From the IMG/VR virus record IMGVR_UViG_3300045922_001162, positions 1-37,528 of that record: a stretch of 37,528 bases of DNA; one strand, given 5' to 3'. Within the stretch, counting starts at the first letter, position 1, and each line of letters begins with the position of its first letter. Positions 7,297 to 13,954 of the stretch are shown here, piece after piece. This DNA is from a virus. A model generated the notes under the pieces. That model did no database searches, had not been told where the DNA came from, and saw nothing but the letters and a program-made list of their open reading frames with translations. The position numbers and the translations under genes were made by a program.

Positions 7297-7713
7297 TCAG
7301 GTCCCCTCGATCCAGCTTCGGAAGACGGCCAGCTTCGCCGTCACGCTGACGGTGATCGCCTCTTCCAGCGCCTCGTTGCGGGAAAACGACGTGATCGCAA
7401 AGTCGCCGTCGGGCCCCTGGCCGCCGGCCTTGTCCAGGATCTTCAGCGCGATGAGCCCCGACGCGAGGAAGGCGTTCTTGATGGCGGTGAATCCGGCGTC
7501 GTCGGGGTCCCAAACCATCTCGAACTCGCAGGTGCACTCGCGGAGCGTGGGGGCAGTCGCCCGCCAGCCCTGGTTGGCGCGGGTGGTGACATCCGCTTCG
7601 CCCGCCTCGAGGGTCAGCGTCACGTCCCGCACGTTGGACATCTCGGTCGTCGGCGTCGTGCCGGCAGCGCCGTGGTAGAGTTTCGCGTCCTTGCCCAGAA
7701 TGAACGTCGCCAT
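7297..7713 (-). CDS. Phage tail tube (major tail) protein
   Basis: A 138-residue protein with the features of siphovirus tail tube proteins: N-terminal MATFILGKDAKLYHG, then alternating beta strands (VRDVTLTLEAGEADVTTRA), the ATAPTLRECTCEFEMVWDP stretch, a helix (DAGFTAIKNAFLAS) and a final strand pair. It polymerises as rings to form the tube. ATG at 7713 has a perfect AGGAGG at good spacing, which fits a highly expressed structural gene. It lies between tail completion genes and tail chaperones, as expected. Confidence 0.85.
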   Translation of the reverse strand: MATFILGKDAKLYHGAAGTTPTTEMSNVRDVTLTLEAGEADVTTRANQGWRATAPTLRECTCEFEMVWDPDDAGFTAIKNAFLASGLIALKILDKAGGQGPDGDFAITSFSRNEALEEAITVSVTAKLAVFRSWIEGT

Positions 7714-7725
7714 GTTCGTCGCCTC

Positions 7726-8154
7726 CTATTGCTTCACGCTGTTCGCCCACATCGCCGGGAGCTTCGGCTTTTCGCGTTCGAAGGCGGGTCCCATGAATGG
7801 CCTCGCCTTGTAAGTCGCCATCATGGGCCTGCCTTTTCGCCCGCGCCGCCTGGCCTTGCCGCCGTATTCCAGCACGGGCGGCGCTTCGGCCGTGCCGTGC
7901 AGGGGCGTGGGGCCGATGACCACGCTCTTTCGCCCCGGGTCGTAGCCGAAGTAGATGAGCTTCCGCAGCAGGCCCACGTGGCTCGAAGGCGGGCTGCCGG
8001 GGTCACTCACGGCCTTGCGCTTGCGGATGCTGTGCTTCGCGCCGGTCCGCACGAACGCCCCGAACTTCGAGAGCACCTTCCGCGCGGCCTTGTCCACGCG
8101 GCTCGTGACCGCCTTGCGGTCGAAGAACATCTGCTTGGTCACCATCCCGATCAT
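7726..8154 (-). CDS. HK97 gp10-like tail component / virion morphogenesis protein
   Basis: A 142-residue basic protein beginning MIGMVTKQMFFDRKAV, with a helical N-terminus (VDKAARKVLSKFGAFVRTGAKHSI), a Pro-Gly-Ser loop (SDPGSPPSSH) and a C-terminal YKARPFMGPAFEREKPKL. The helical start plus the RPFMGPAFE ending is typical of HK97-gp10 and Mu-gpG type head-tail or tail-completion proteins. It is followed by the tail tube gene 12 bases downstream, as in many siphoviruses. ATG at 8145 is an alternative start. Confidence 0.75.
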   Translation of the reverse strand: MIGMVTKQMFFDRKAVTSRVDKAARKVLSKFGAFVRTGAKHSIRKRKAVSDPGSPPSSHVGLLRKLIYFGYDPGRKSVVIGPTPLHGTAEAPPVLEYGGKARRRGRKGRPMMATYKARPFMGPAFEREKPKLPAMWANSVKQ

Positions 8155-8166
8155 GCCGTCATCACT

Positions 8167-8192
8167 CCGGCTTCGCTTTCGCTACGCCGTGA
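8167..8192. repeat. Second-family repeat that supplies a stop codon
   Basis: CCGGCTTCGCT-TTCGCTACGCCGTGA is similar to copies at 5909-5932 and 11151-11180. The TAG stop of the gene at 8182-8607 lies inside it. Confidence 0.55.
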
Positions 8193-8607
8193 CAAGCCTC
8201 AGCGTCAGCGTCAGGACGCTCGTGAACTGCCGCAGTTCGCCCAGGTGCTCCTGGGAGTAGATGGGCGTGTTCTCGGTCTTGACCCACGCCGCGTCGCCGA
8301 AGCGGCCGGTCGCCCGGACGAACTCGGCGATCTCCTGCACCAAGCCCAGAAGAGGGTCGATTCCCGCGTTGTCGCTGGCGGTGAGCTTCTTCTGCACGCC
8401 GATGTCGATCTGCACATCACTCTGCGCCAGGCCGCGCCCCGCCGTGGTCAGTTCCACGCCCTTGGGCACGACCGTCACGTGAAGGTCCGTCAGGTCCTTC
8501 AGGTCGAAGACGGGCCTGTACGCCCGCGCGGCCGTAAACGGCTGACTGAACGTGTGGCCGTTCAGGGCCGTCACCACTGCTTCCGCGATGTCCGCGATCA
8601 GGGCCAT
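8182..8607 (-). CDS. Putative tail completion/terminator protein
   Basis: A 141-residue protein in the slot between head-tail joining genes and the tail tube, where tail terminator proteins (lambda gpU position) lie. It starts MALIADIAEAVVTALNGH and has paired strands (DLHVTVVPKGVELTTAGRG, QSDVQIDIGVQKKL) and a helix with LGLVQEIAEFVRATGRF. That helix-strand layout fits the tail terminator fold, but I recognise no signature. ATG at 8607 follows GGAGTGACAC. Its stop lies in a dispersed repeat, so the C-terminus may have been trimmed. Confidence 0.7.
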   Translation of the reverse strand: MALIADIAEAVVTALNGHTFSQPFTAARAYRPVFDLKDLTDLHVTVVPKGVELTTAGRGLAQSDVQIDIGVQKKLTASDNAGIDPLLGLVQEIAEFVRATGRFGDAAWVKTENTPIYSQEHLGELRQFTSVLTLTLRLVTA

Positions 8608-8610
8608 GTG

Positions 8611-8967
8611 TCACTCCACCTTCTTCAGTTCGCCGACCAGCCAGTCCACGTCGGGCTTGCTCACGGGATCGACGGCCGCCAGCGCTTCGGCCAGACCTAC
8701 GCCCTTGGCGGCGTCCCGGCGCATCGCCCGCGCGATACCCGCCAGGCGCTGCCCGGCCAGGTATGCCCGGCGCTGCGGGGCGGTCATCGCCGCGATCCGG
8801 GCCTCGCGCTCTTCCAGGGCCTGCCTCTGCTCGGGCGTAAGCGCGTCCAGCCGCTCCTGGCGGCGGGCCTCGATCTCCGCCTGGCGCTCCTGGGGCGTCA
8901 TACGCATCCGTTCCACCACCGCCTGCTCGGCGGCGCTGAGTTCCATCTGTCGTCTTGCCTCTGCCAT
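8611..8967 (-). CDS. Coiled-coil protein of the late operon
   Basis: A 118-residue protein that is almost wholly charged helix: RMTPQERQAEIEARRQERL, then TPEQRQALEEREARIAAMTA, then a shorter C-terminal helix (VDWLVGELKKVE). The repeated TPQER and TPEQR turns suggest a helical hairpin or coiled coil. It lies between the beta-solenoid gene and the tail terminator candidate, with gaps of 11 and 3 bases, so it is co-translated with them. No family is recognised. An assembly chaperone or scaffold for its large neighbour is possible but not shown. Confidence 0.65.
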   Translation of the reverse strand: MAEARRQMELSAAEQAVVERMRMTPQERQAEIEARRQERLDALTPEQRQALEEREARIAAMTAPQRRAYLAGQRLAGIARAMRRDAAKGVGLAEALAAVDPVSKPDVDWLVGELKKVE

Positions 8968-8978
8968 GCGATGCTCTC

Positions 8979-10100
8979 CTACGCGACCAGGGTCAGGCCG
9001 TGACCGTAGGCCTGGTCGAACACGAAAAGGGAATCCCCGTCGGCGTCGTTGATGCGTCCATCCCGACGGAGCATGACCATCTTCCCGCCGCCGCTGTCCA
9101 TCCGGCCTGAGACGTCCACGCCGCGATAGACGCGGACGATGGCCTCTCCGCCCAGGTACAGGTAGGCGTCGTAGTAGAGGCGGAAGTAGCCGAACAGGTC
9201 GGACCGGCTCTGGTAGTCGAAGTAGATCGCCCCCTCGTAGTAGGCCTCCAGGCCCCCGTAACGGCCGACCACCAGCTTGCCGTCGTAGTAGACGGTGAGC
9301 GCGGAGTAGTACTCCACGGTCATGTAACCGTTGACGGCGAGCGTGCCGCCGTACTCCACGTAGACCTGCGAGCCGCCGTAGACGTGCAGCCCGCCGTCGA
9401 CCGTCATGTCGCCTCGGACGTACAAATTGCCGGAATCAGCAACATTCAGGTAGTTGCGGACCGTCGCGCTGCCGCCCGACTCGACGTACAGTTCGCCCCC
9501 GTAGCGGACCTCGGCGTAACTGCCGTAGTAGAAGTCGGCGTCGCCGTAGATGCGCAGCGTGCTGTAGTCCTCGACGTAGAGGTAGCCGTCGAAGTACGCC
9601 GACGCGCTGGACTCGACGGTGACATACGCGCCCTGGTAGAGGTAGGAGTAGGCGTTCCAGTCCTGGTAGAACGACCCGTAAACGTTCAGGCTGGAGCCGT
9701 ACACCACGTCGAAGTGGGAGTATGGCCCGACGTAGACCGAGCCGCCCACGTCGACCGAGCCGCCATAGAGAACCGCCACCCCGCCGACATCGTCCAGCCA
9801 GCCGCCGGCGTCCACCTGGACGTAGCCACGCACATCGAGGTAGGCGTAGACGTACAGGCCGCCCTGGACATGGACCGATGCGCCGCTCTCGACCGCCAGC
9901 TGCGTCCCGAGTTCGAGCACCCCATAGCCTTCGATGGTGATGGTCCGGCCGCCGGCCAGCGTAAGGTAAGACCCATCCGCAGTGACGGTGTGGTAGTCGG
10001 CGATGATGACGTCGTCGTTGTACAGGTCGGGCACGATGCCGCCGACCCAGGTCGTCGGGTCGTCCCAGAAGCCGGATTGTGCACTCGTAATCGTCGCCAC
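8979..10100 (-). CDS. Tyrosine- and glycine-rich beta-solenoid protein
   Basis: A 373-residue protein with an N-terminal segment like those that cap right-handed beta-solenoids (SGFWDDPTTWVGGIVPD), then about 280 residues of short pseudo-repeats in which a strand of alternating V, L, Y or A is followed by a G or D turn, for example LYVESGGSATV, LYVRGDMTVDGG, QVYVEYGGTLAV and LTVYYDGKLVVG. I count about 50 tyrosines, roughly one residue in eight, many paired across rungs. This predicts a long stiff solenoid with aromatic ladders, as in adhesins and receptor-binding fibres. The start is GTG at 10100. It is encoded among head-tail genes and not after the tape measure, which is odd for a tail fibre; a capsid fibre or head decoration is the alternative. 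Confidence 0.75.
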   Translation of the reverse strand: MATITSAQSGFWDDPTTWVGGIVPDLYNDDVIIADYHTVTADGSYLTLAGGRTITIEGYGVLELGTQLAVESGASVHVQGGLYVYAYLDVRGYVQVDAGGWLDDVGGVAVLYGGSVDVGGSVYVGPYSHFDVVYGSSLNVYGSFYQDWNAYSYLYQGAYVTVESSASAYFDGYLYVEDYSTLRIYGDADFYYGSYAEVRYGGELYVESGGSATVRNYLNVADSGNLYVRGDMTVDGGLHVYGGSQVYVEYGGTLAVNGYMTVEYYSALTVYYDGKLVVGRYGGLEAYYEGAIYFDYQSRSDLFGYFRLYYDAYLYLGGEAIVRVYRGVDVSGRMDSGGGKMVMLRRDGRINDADGDSLFVFDQAYGHGLTLVA

Positions 10101-10107
10101 AATCGCC

Positions 10108-10470
10108 TCACGCGAAGATGCGGTACACGACGCCCTGGTTGCTCACGACCACGCGGACGTAGACCTTGCTGGCGTCGTCGATGCGGATGACCAGGCCCTC
10201 GTAGTTGCTGGGCATGACCGGGATGTTCTGGGTGCCTGAGTCGCCGATGAAGCAGGGGTAGTAGTTCAGCGGGTTGCCGTAGTTGTCCACGCGAGCGCCC
10301 ACCCACACGAACCGGCACGGCGTGGCTGTGGCGACAAGCGGCTGAGGCGTCCCGGCCGACGGGACGGTTTTTGTCCCGCCGACAAAGGATGTGCACCCGG
10401 CGATGTCGAACTGGGGAGCGCCGCTGGGGCTGACCTCCACGTCCATCGAGTTGATCCAGCGCTTGGCCAT
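10108..10470 (-). CDS. Small beta-rich structural protein
   Basis: A 120-residue protein of unknown function. Predicted strands (FVWVGARVDNYGNPLNY, GLVIRIDDASKVYVRVVV) and the absence of long helices suggest a compact beta domain. Such proteins appear in phage late operons as tail or capsid spike parts. The start at 10470 lies five bases from the preceding stop. Its stop at 10108 lies eight bases upstream of the beta-solenoid start, so the two are probably made together and this protein may be a partner or cap of the solenoid. That partnership is inference. Confidence 0.7.
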   Translation of the reverse strand: MAKRWINSMDVEVSPSGAPQFDIAGCTSFVGGTKTVPSAGTPQPLVATATPCRFVWVGARVDNYGNPLNYYPCFIGDSGTQNIPVMPSNYEGLVIRIDDASKVYVRVVVSNQGVVYRIFA

Positions 10471-10474
10471 GCCG

Positions 10475-10732
10475 TCATGCTCCGAAGATGATTTTCCAGA
10501 CCGCGCCCAGCGCGAGCGTCACCGTCGAGCCGGCGATGATCCACAGCAGCTTCGAGCGGACGGCTTCGGCCGCTTCCAGGCGGTCCAGACGAAGCTGGAT
10601 GCCGGGCTTGGAGTTCCCGCGAATCGCCTCGTCCAGCCGGTCGAGCTTCGTATGGATGGCCGAGAACTCGCCCTTGCACCTGTCTGCCGGACAGGCAGGC
10701 ACCCGTTCGTACTGTCCTGCGCACTCGCTCAT
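10475..10732 (-). CDS. XhlA-like coiled-coil protein with C-terminal membrane segment
   Basis: An 85-residue protein with a cysteine-bearing N-terminus (MSECAGQYERVPACPADRCK), a coiled coil (FSAIHTKLDRLDEAIRGN, LRLDRLEAAEAVRSK) and a C-terminal hydrophobic helix (LLWIIAGSTVTLALGAVW). The coiled coil plus terminal membrane helix resembles haemolysin XhlA and related small proteins coded beside holins. ATG at 10732 overlaps the preceding stop as ATGA. The N-terminal VPACPADRC is the translation of a dispersed palindrome (10679-10699). It may act in lysis; context is head-tail genes, so the role is uncertain. Confidence 0.65.
   Translation of the reverse strand: MSECAGQYERVPACPADRCKGEFSAIHTKLDRLDEAIRGNSKPGIQLRLDRLEAAEAVRSKLLWIIAGSTVTLALGAVWKIIFGA
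10679..10699. repeat. CAGGCAGG-type palindrome inside a gene
   Basis: CCTGTCTG, loop CCGGA and CAGGCAGG form an 8-bp stem with one mismatch. It is read in frame near the N-terminus of the coiled-coil/TM gene. Confidence 0.7.
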
Positions 10733-11088
10733 GCCGCGCCCACTTCCTTCGTGTGAATCCGCATCGTCGTGCGGTACGGGTCGCTCCACCGCCAATGCCC
10801 CTGGTTGCCGAGGCTCATCACCTCGTGCACCACGCCGTCGGCAACCACTTGGTCGCCCGCCTGCGGCTCGCCGAAGACCGGCGTGAAGGCCGCAGCGGTC
10901 ACCAGGAAGTCCGTGACGCGCGCCGCAACCACGAGGCCGAAGTCGTCCTGGACCTCGTACTGGGTCCGGCCGAACGTTGCGCTCAGCGCCTGCTCCTGAG
11001 CGCCCCGGCGATAGGTGACCTGGCTGGAGCAGTGCGCCGAGCGCTGCTGCTCCAGCCATTGGCTTCCTTGCCTCAACAGGTCACCCAC
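10729..11088 (-). CDS. Putative head-tail joining protein
   Basis: A 119-residue protein that follows the capsid and decoration genes, the usual place for head-tail joining proteins. It begins GDLLRQGSQWLEQQRSAH, a helical start common in lambda-FII-type and head-closure proteins, followed by short strands (VTYRRGAQEQALSATFGR, DQVVADGVVHEVMS). The start is GTG at 11088, with AGGAGG upstream. The family call rests mainly on position and this N-terminal pattern, so it is moderate. Confidence 0.65.
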   Translation of the reverse strand: MGDLLRQGSQWLEQQRSAHCSSQVTYRRGAQEQALSATFGRTQYEVQDDFGLVVAARVTDFLVTAAAFTPVFGEPQAGDQVVADGVVHEVMSLGNQGHWRWSDPYRTTMRIHTKEVGAA

Positions 11089-11116
11089 GCTTCAAGCGCC
11101 TCCTTGCCGCGGCGTA

Positions 11117-11180
11117 GTCCCGACAGCGTCGGGACAAAGCCGGGTGCTATCCGGCTTCGCCCTGCGGGCTTCGCCGTGAT
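11117..11180. repeat. Cluster of intergenic hairpins
   Basis: The 103-base gap holds GTCCCGAC-AGC-GTCGGGAC (11117-11135, perfect 8-bp stem), AAGCCGG-N7-CCGGCTT (11137-11157) and a copy of the CGGCTTCGC repeat (11151-11180). Together they may act as an attenuator between the highly expressed decoration gene and the joining gene. No gene is seen. Confidence 0.6.
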
Positions 11181-11191
11181 GACGCTGCGCG

Positions 11192-11515
11192 TCACTGGCT
11201 CATCCGAACCCGGACGGTCGTGTCGGCGTCGGCCGCGGCCTTGACGCACTTGCCGATGAGCTTGTTGCCCGTGGCCGTGGTCGTCGCCCGCTGATTGGTC
11301 GCGTCCCAGTAGCACAAGGCCCCGGCCGTGATGGCCGAGCCGGTAGCCTTGGGGAAATCGAAGACCCCCACGACCGCCAGCGCCCCGAGCTTGTTGGCCG
11401 CGATGGGCTGCTTGGCCACGCCGACCAGCTCGCCCTGAACCACGACCGCCCCGGCCGCGACGTCCGCCGTCGGGGTGTAGTCGATCACCTCGCCGTCATG
11501 CACAAAGGTCGCCAT
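11192..11515 (-). CDS. DUF2190-type capsid decoration protein
   Basis: A 107-residue protein next to the capsid gene. It has the DUF2190 pattern: MATFVHDGEVIDYTPTADV, then AGAVVVQGELVGVAKQPIAA, VVGVFDFPKATGSAITAG and LIGKCVKAAADADTTVRVRM. In other phages these small beta proteins bind the outside of the capsid as trimers or fold like decoration proteins. ATG at 11515 is preceded by GGAGGATG. It lies 15 bases after the capsid stop, consistent with strong co-expression. Confidence 0.8.
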   Translation of the reverse strand: MATFVHDGEVIDYTPTADVAAGAVVVQGELVGVAKQPIAANKLGALAVVGVFDFPKATGSAITAGALCYWDATNQRATTTATGNKLIGKCVKAAADADTTVRVRMSQ

Positions 11516-11530
11516 TGAGTCATCCTCCGC

Positions 11531-13954
11531 TTACACTTCGCCCTTGCTCTTGAGCCCGCCGCGCGGGTCCTGAAGGCTGACGCCGAAATCATGGAAACCG
11601 CGCATCCGCACGCCGAGCACGTTGAAGTCCGCCTCGGCCGTCTCGATGGTGGGCGACTCCTGGCCGTTGAGGAACGCCACCTCGATGACCGGCAGGTCGG
11701 CCGGGTCGGCCAGCAAGTACCACGCCTTGGCGCTCGAGCCGGTGTAGGCCGCGTTGGCCAGGTAGCGGCTGACCTCCACGCGGAACTTGCCGACGTGCGG
11801 GTTGGCGATGGGGTACTTGGTGCTGGAGGTCGTGTCCCGAATCTCCAGGCTCTTGTAGAGCTGCGTGCCCATGGCCGACAGGGCCGTCGGCACCAGGAGA
11901 ATCGCCGGCATCACCCCGATGGGCTTGCCGTCCGAGTCCACCTGGTCCATGAAGGCCACCTCGGCCTTCGTCAGTCCGTCGATGGACAGGACCGTGTCCG
12001 CCCCCGTCAGGTAGTTCTTGTTCCCGGCCGTGAAGAACGCGGCGTTGTTCAGGAAGCAGGTCCAGAACACGTCGTTGATCTTGAGGCCCGACCCGCGCCC
12101 CAGCTTGCGGGGCACCAGTGTGATCGCGCCCAGGTCGTCGTTGATGATGTCCCGCCGGTCGATGGAGAGCATCAGGCCGTAGGTATCGGCCTTGTTGGTA
12201 TAGGACTCGTTGCCGAGCGTCCCGTGCTTGAGTTCCCCGCCGGGGGCCACGATCTCGTACTGGTCCTTGCCGATGAGGCGGTAACTCGTGACCGTCTTGA
12301 AGTCCGGCACGTTCCGCACCGCGCAGATGTTCCGCCAGGTCCGCTCGACGCTGAAGAAGCCTTCCAGCAGGAACTTGTTGGCGACGTTCGAGAGGATGCC
12401 GCCGATGTCCACCGTAGAGAAGCCGGCGGCCTGCACCTGCCGCCCGAAGGCGTAGCGCAGGGCCTCCCGGCTGTCGCGGAAGGAGCGCTCGGGGTAGCCG
12501 TTGGCCCAGGCGGCCTCGAGGAAGAGTTCCTGGAGGCCGATGCCGCCCCGGAAGCGCCGCTCGGCCTGCTCCAGCACCTCCTCGTGGTAGTGCTTCTCCG
12601 GCTCGGCGAGCTTGGCCGTCAGGACGCACGCCGCCTCCAGCGTCGCCGCGTCGCACGACCGGCCGCGGTCGCCGCGGATGGCCAGATGCACGTCCGCCTG
12701 CGGGCGGCTTTCCCGCATGGCCTTGAGGACCTTCTGCGAGGTCTCCTCGACCGACCAGCCCAGGCGGATGGCGTCCCGCTCGATGCGCGGGAACTCGCCC
12801 GCGCAAGTCTCCTGGATGGCGGCCACGCGCTCGCGCTCGGCGCGGACGGCGCCGGCCGCTTCCTCGCGGGCATTCGCCACAGCCTGCACCGCCGCGTCCT
12901 GAGACGCGGTCGCCTTCACCACGGGCTGCGGGTTCGCAGCCACCGGCTTCTTGCCTGCCTGCCGGTCAGGCAGGTCCTTGTCGTCCTGCTCGAAGTCCGG
13001 CCTGCCCGCCGAAGCCTTGGCAAAGGCGGGCGGTTCCTTGCCGGCCTCGAACGCCGCCTTCAGCTTGGCGGTCTTCTCCTCGTCCAGCGCGGCGGCGTCG
13101 ATGCCGTGCTCCTCAAGCCACTTTTCGAAGTCCATGACGTTGCCTCCGTACAGGTTGAACCGTGCCGCGAGCTTCATCCTTGTCGAGGCGTCCGCGCCCA
13201 CGGCGACGACCGACACCTCACGCAAGACTGCCTTTTTCACGTGATAGAACGGCCCCTCGTGCTCCTGGCCGTTGACGCTCCGGCGCGAGCGGACCAGGTC
13301 CCACTCCAGCACCTCCGCGCCGATGGAGAGCTGCCACTCCGCTCCCGCCCGGGCCTGCTCGACGATGCCCCTGGCCTGGCCGCTGGAGGAGAGAATCTCC
13401 CCCTCGACGACGAGCGTGTCACCGTCCACGCGGGCCTTCACCATGCCGACCCGCGCGCCCGTGCGGTTCTCATGGTTCGTCAGCAGCGGCACCGCGTCGG
13501 GAATCTCCAGTCCCGCGAGGTCCACGACCACCGGGTGCCGCCAGCCGGGCAGGCGCATCTTCCCGCCCGAGTAGGCCACGCCCATCACGCGGATGCGGCC
13601 TGCCTGCGCCGCGAGCGTCGCGGCAGGCAGGCCAGTCGGGCCTTCGCCGCTTGCGGCCTCGACGACCAGGAACTCTCCGCCCTGGTCGGCCAGAGACTCC
13701 GCCGCGCCCTCGGCCTTCTCGCCGGCGGGCTCGAAGAGGATGGGCTTGTGGCCATGCTCCTTCAGCCACGCCTTGGCCTCATCCACGCTGAATTTCTCCG
13801 CGTCGAACCGGATGGCCTGGAGCTCCGCTTTGCCGTCGGCGGTGATGCCCCAGACCGCGTGGATGCCGGGGCCGAACTTGTCGTTCTCCCGGCGGAACCG
13901 CTCGTAGCGCGACGGGTCCTTCAGGCGCGCACTGTGTTCAGTGGGATAAGGCAT
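11531..13954 (-). CDS. Prohead protease-scaffold-major capsid fusion protein
   Basis: An 807-residue polyprotein. Residues 1-80 are an N-terminal domain (HSARLKDPSRYERFRREN). Residues 120-265 are a prohead serine protease with the likely catalytic His161 (LLTNHENR) and Ser210 (WQLSIGAE) and the ending VKKAVLREVSVVAVGADAST. Residues 274-370 are a charged helical, scaffold-like segment. From about 370 it is a major capsid protein (GYPERSFRDSREALRYAFGR, RNVPDFKTVTSYR, LNNAAFFTAG). The start has AGGAGG and overlaps the portal stop by 17 bases. Three dispersed palindromes are read in frame (residues 108-119, 308-317 and 328-334). An internal ATG at 13135 with its own strong ribosome binding site could give a separate scaffold-capsid product of 534 residues. 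Confidence 0.88.
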   Translation of the reverse strand: MPYPTEHSARLKDPSRYERFRRENDKFGPGIHAVWGITADGKAELQAIRFDAEKFSVDEAKAWLKEHGHKPILFEPAGEKAEGAAESLADQGGEFLVVEAASGEGPTGLPAATLAAQAGRIRVMGVAYSGGKMRLPGWRHPVVVDLAGLEIPDAVPLLTNHENRTGARVGMVKARVDGDTLVVEGEILSSSGQARGIVEQARAGAEWQLSIGAEVLEWDLVRSRRSVNGQEHEGPFYHVKKAVLREVSVVAVGADASTRMKLAARFNLYGGNVMDFEKWLEEHGIDAAALDEEKTAKLKAAFEAGKEPPAFAKASAGRPDFEQDDKDLPDRQAGKKPVAANPQPVVKATASQDAAVQAVANAREEAAGAVRAERERVAAIQETCAGEFPRIERDAIRLGWSVEETSQKVLKAMRESRPQADVHLAIRGDRGRSCDAATLEAACVLTAKLAEPEKHYHEEVLEQAERRFRGGIGLQELFLEAAWANGYPERSFRDSREALRYAFGRQVQAAGFSTVDIGGILSNVANKFLLEGFFSVERTWRNICAVRNVPDFKTVTSYRLIGKDQYEIVAPGGELKHGTLGNESYTNKADTYGLMLSIDRRDIINDDLGAITLVPRKLGRGSGLKINDVFWTCFLNNAAFFTAGNKNYLTGADTVLSIDGLTKAEVAFMDQVDSDGKPIGVMPAILLVPTALSAMGTQLYKSLEIRDTTSSTKYPIANPHVGKFRVEVSRYLANAAYTGSSAKAWYLLADPADLPVIEVAFLNGQESPTIETAEADFNVLGVRMRGFHDFGVSLQDPRGGLKSKGEV
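12954..12974. repeat. CAGGCAGG palindrome inside the capsid gene
   Basis: CCTGCCTG, loop CCGGT and CAGGCAGG form a perfect 8-bp stem. It is read as LPDRQAG. Confidence 0.8.
13005..13030. repeat. PAFAKASAG-type palindrome inside the capsid gene
   Basis: CCCGCC (13005-13010) and GGCGGG (13025-13030) flank GAAGCCTTGGCAAA. It is read in frame as PPAFAKASAG within the scaffold-like segment. Confidence 0.8.
13135..13147 (-). promoter_or_regulatory. Internal ribosome binding site and start in the capsid gene
   Basis: GGAGG (13143-13147 on the minus strand) lies seven bases before an in-frame ATG (first base 13135). The product would start MDFEKWLEEHGIDAAALDEE, exactly between the protease and the scaffold-like segment. 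Nested starts of this kind make the scaffold from protease genes in lambda-like phages. Confidence 0.6.
13599..13631. repeat. PAATLAAQAG-type palindrome inside the capsid gene
   Basis: CCTGCC (13599-13604) and GGCAGG (13626-13631) bound an inner stem GCCGCGA-GCG-TCGCGGC. It is read in frame as LPAATLAAQAG between the N-terminal domain and the protease. Confidence 0.75.
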
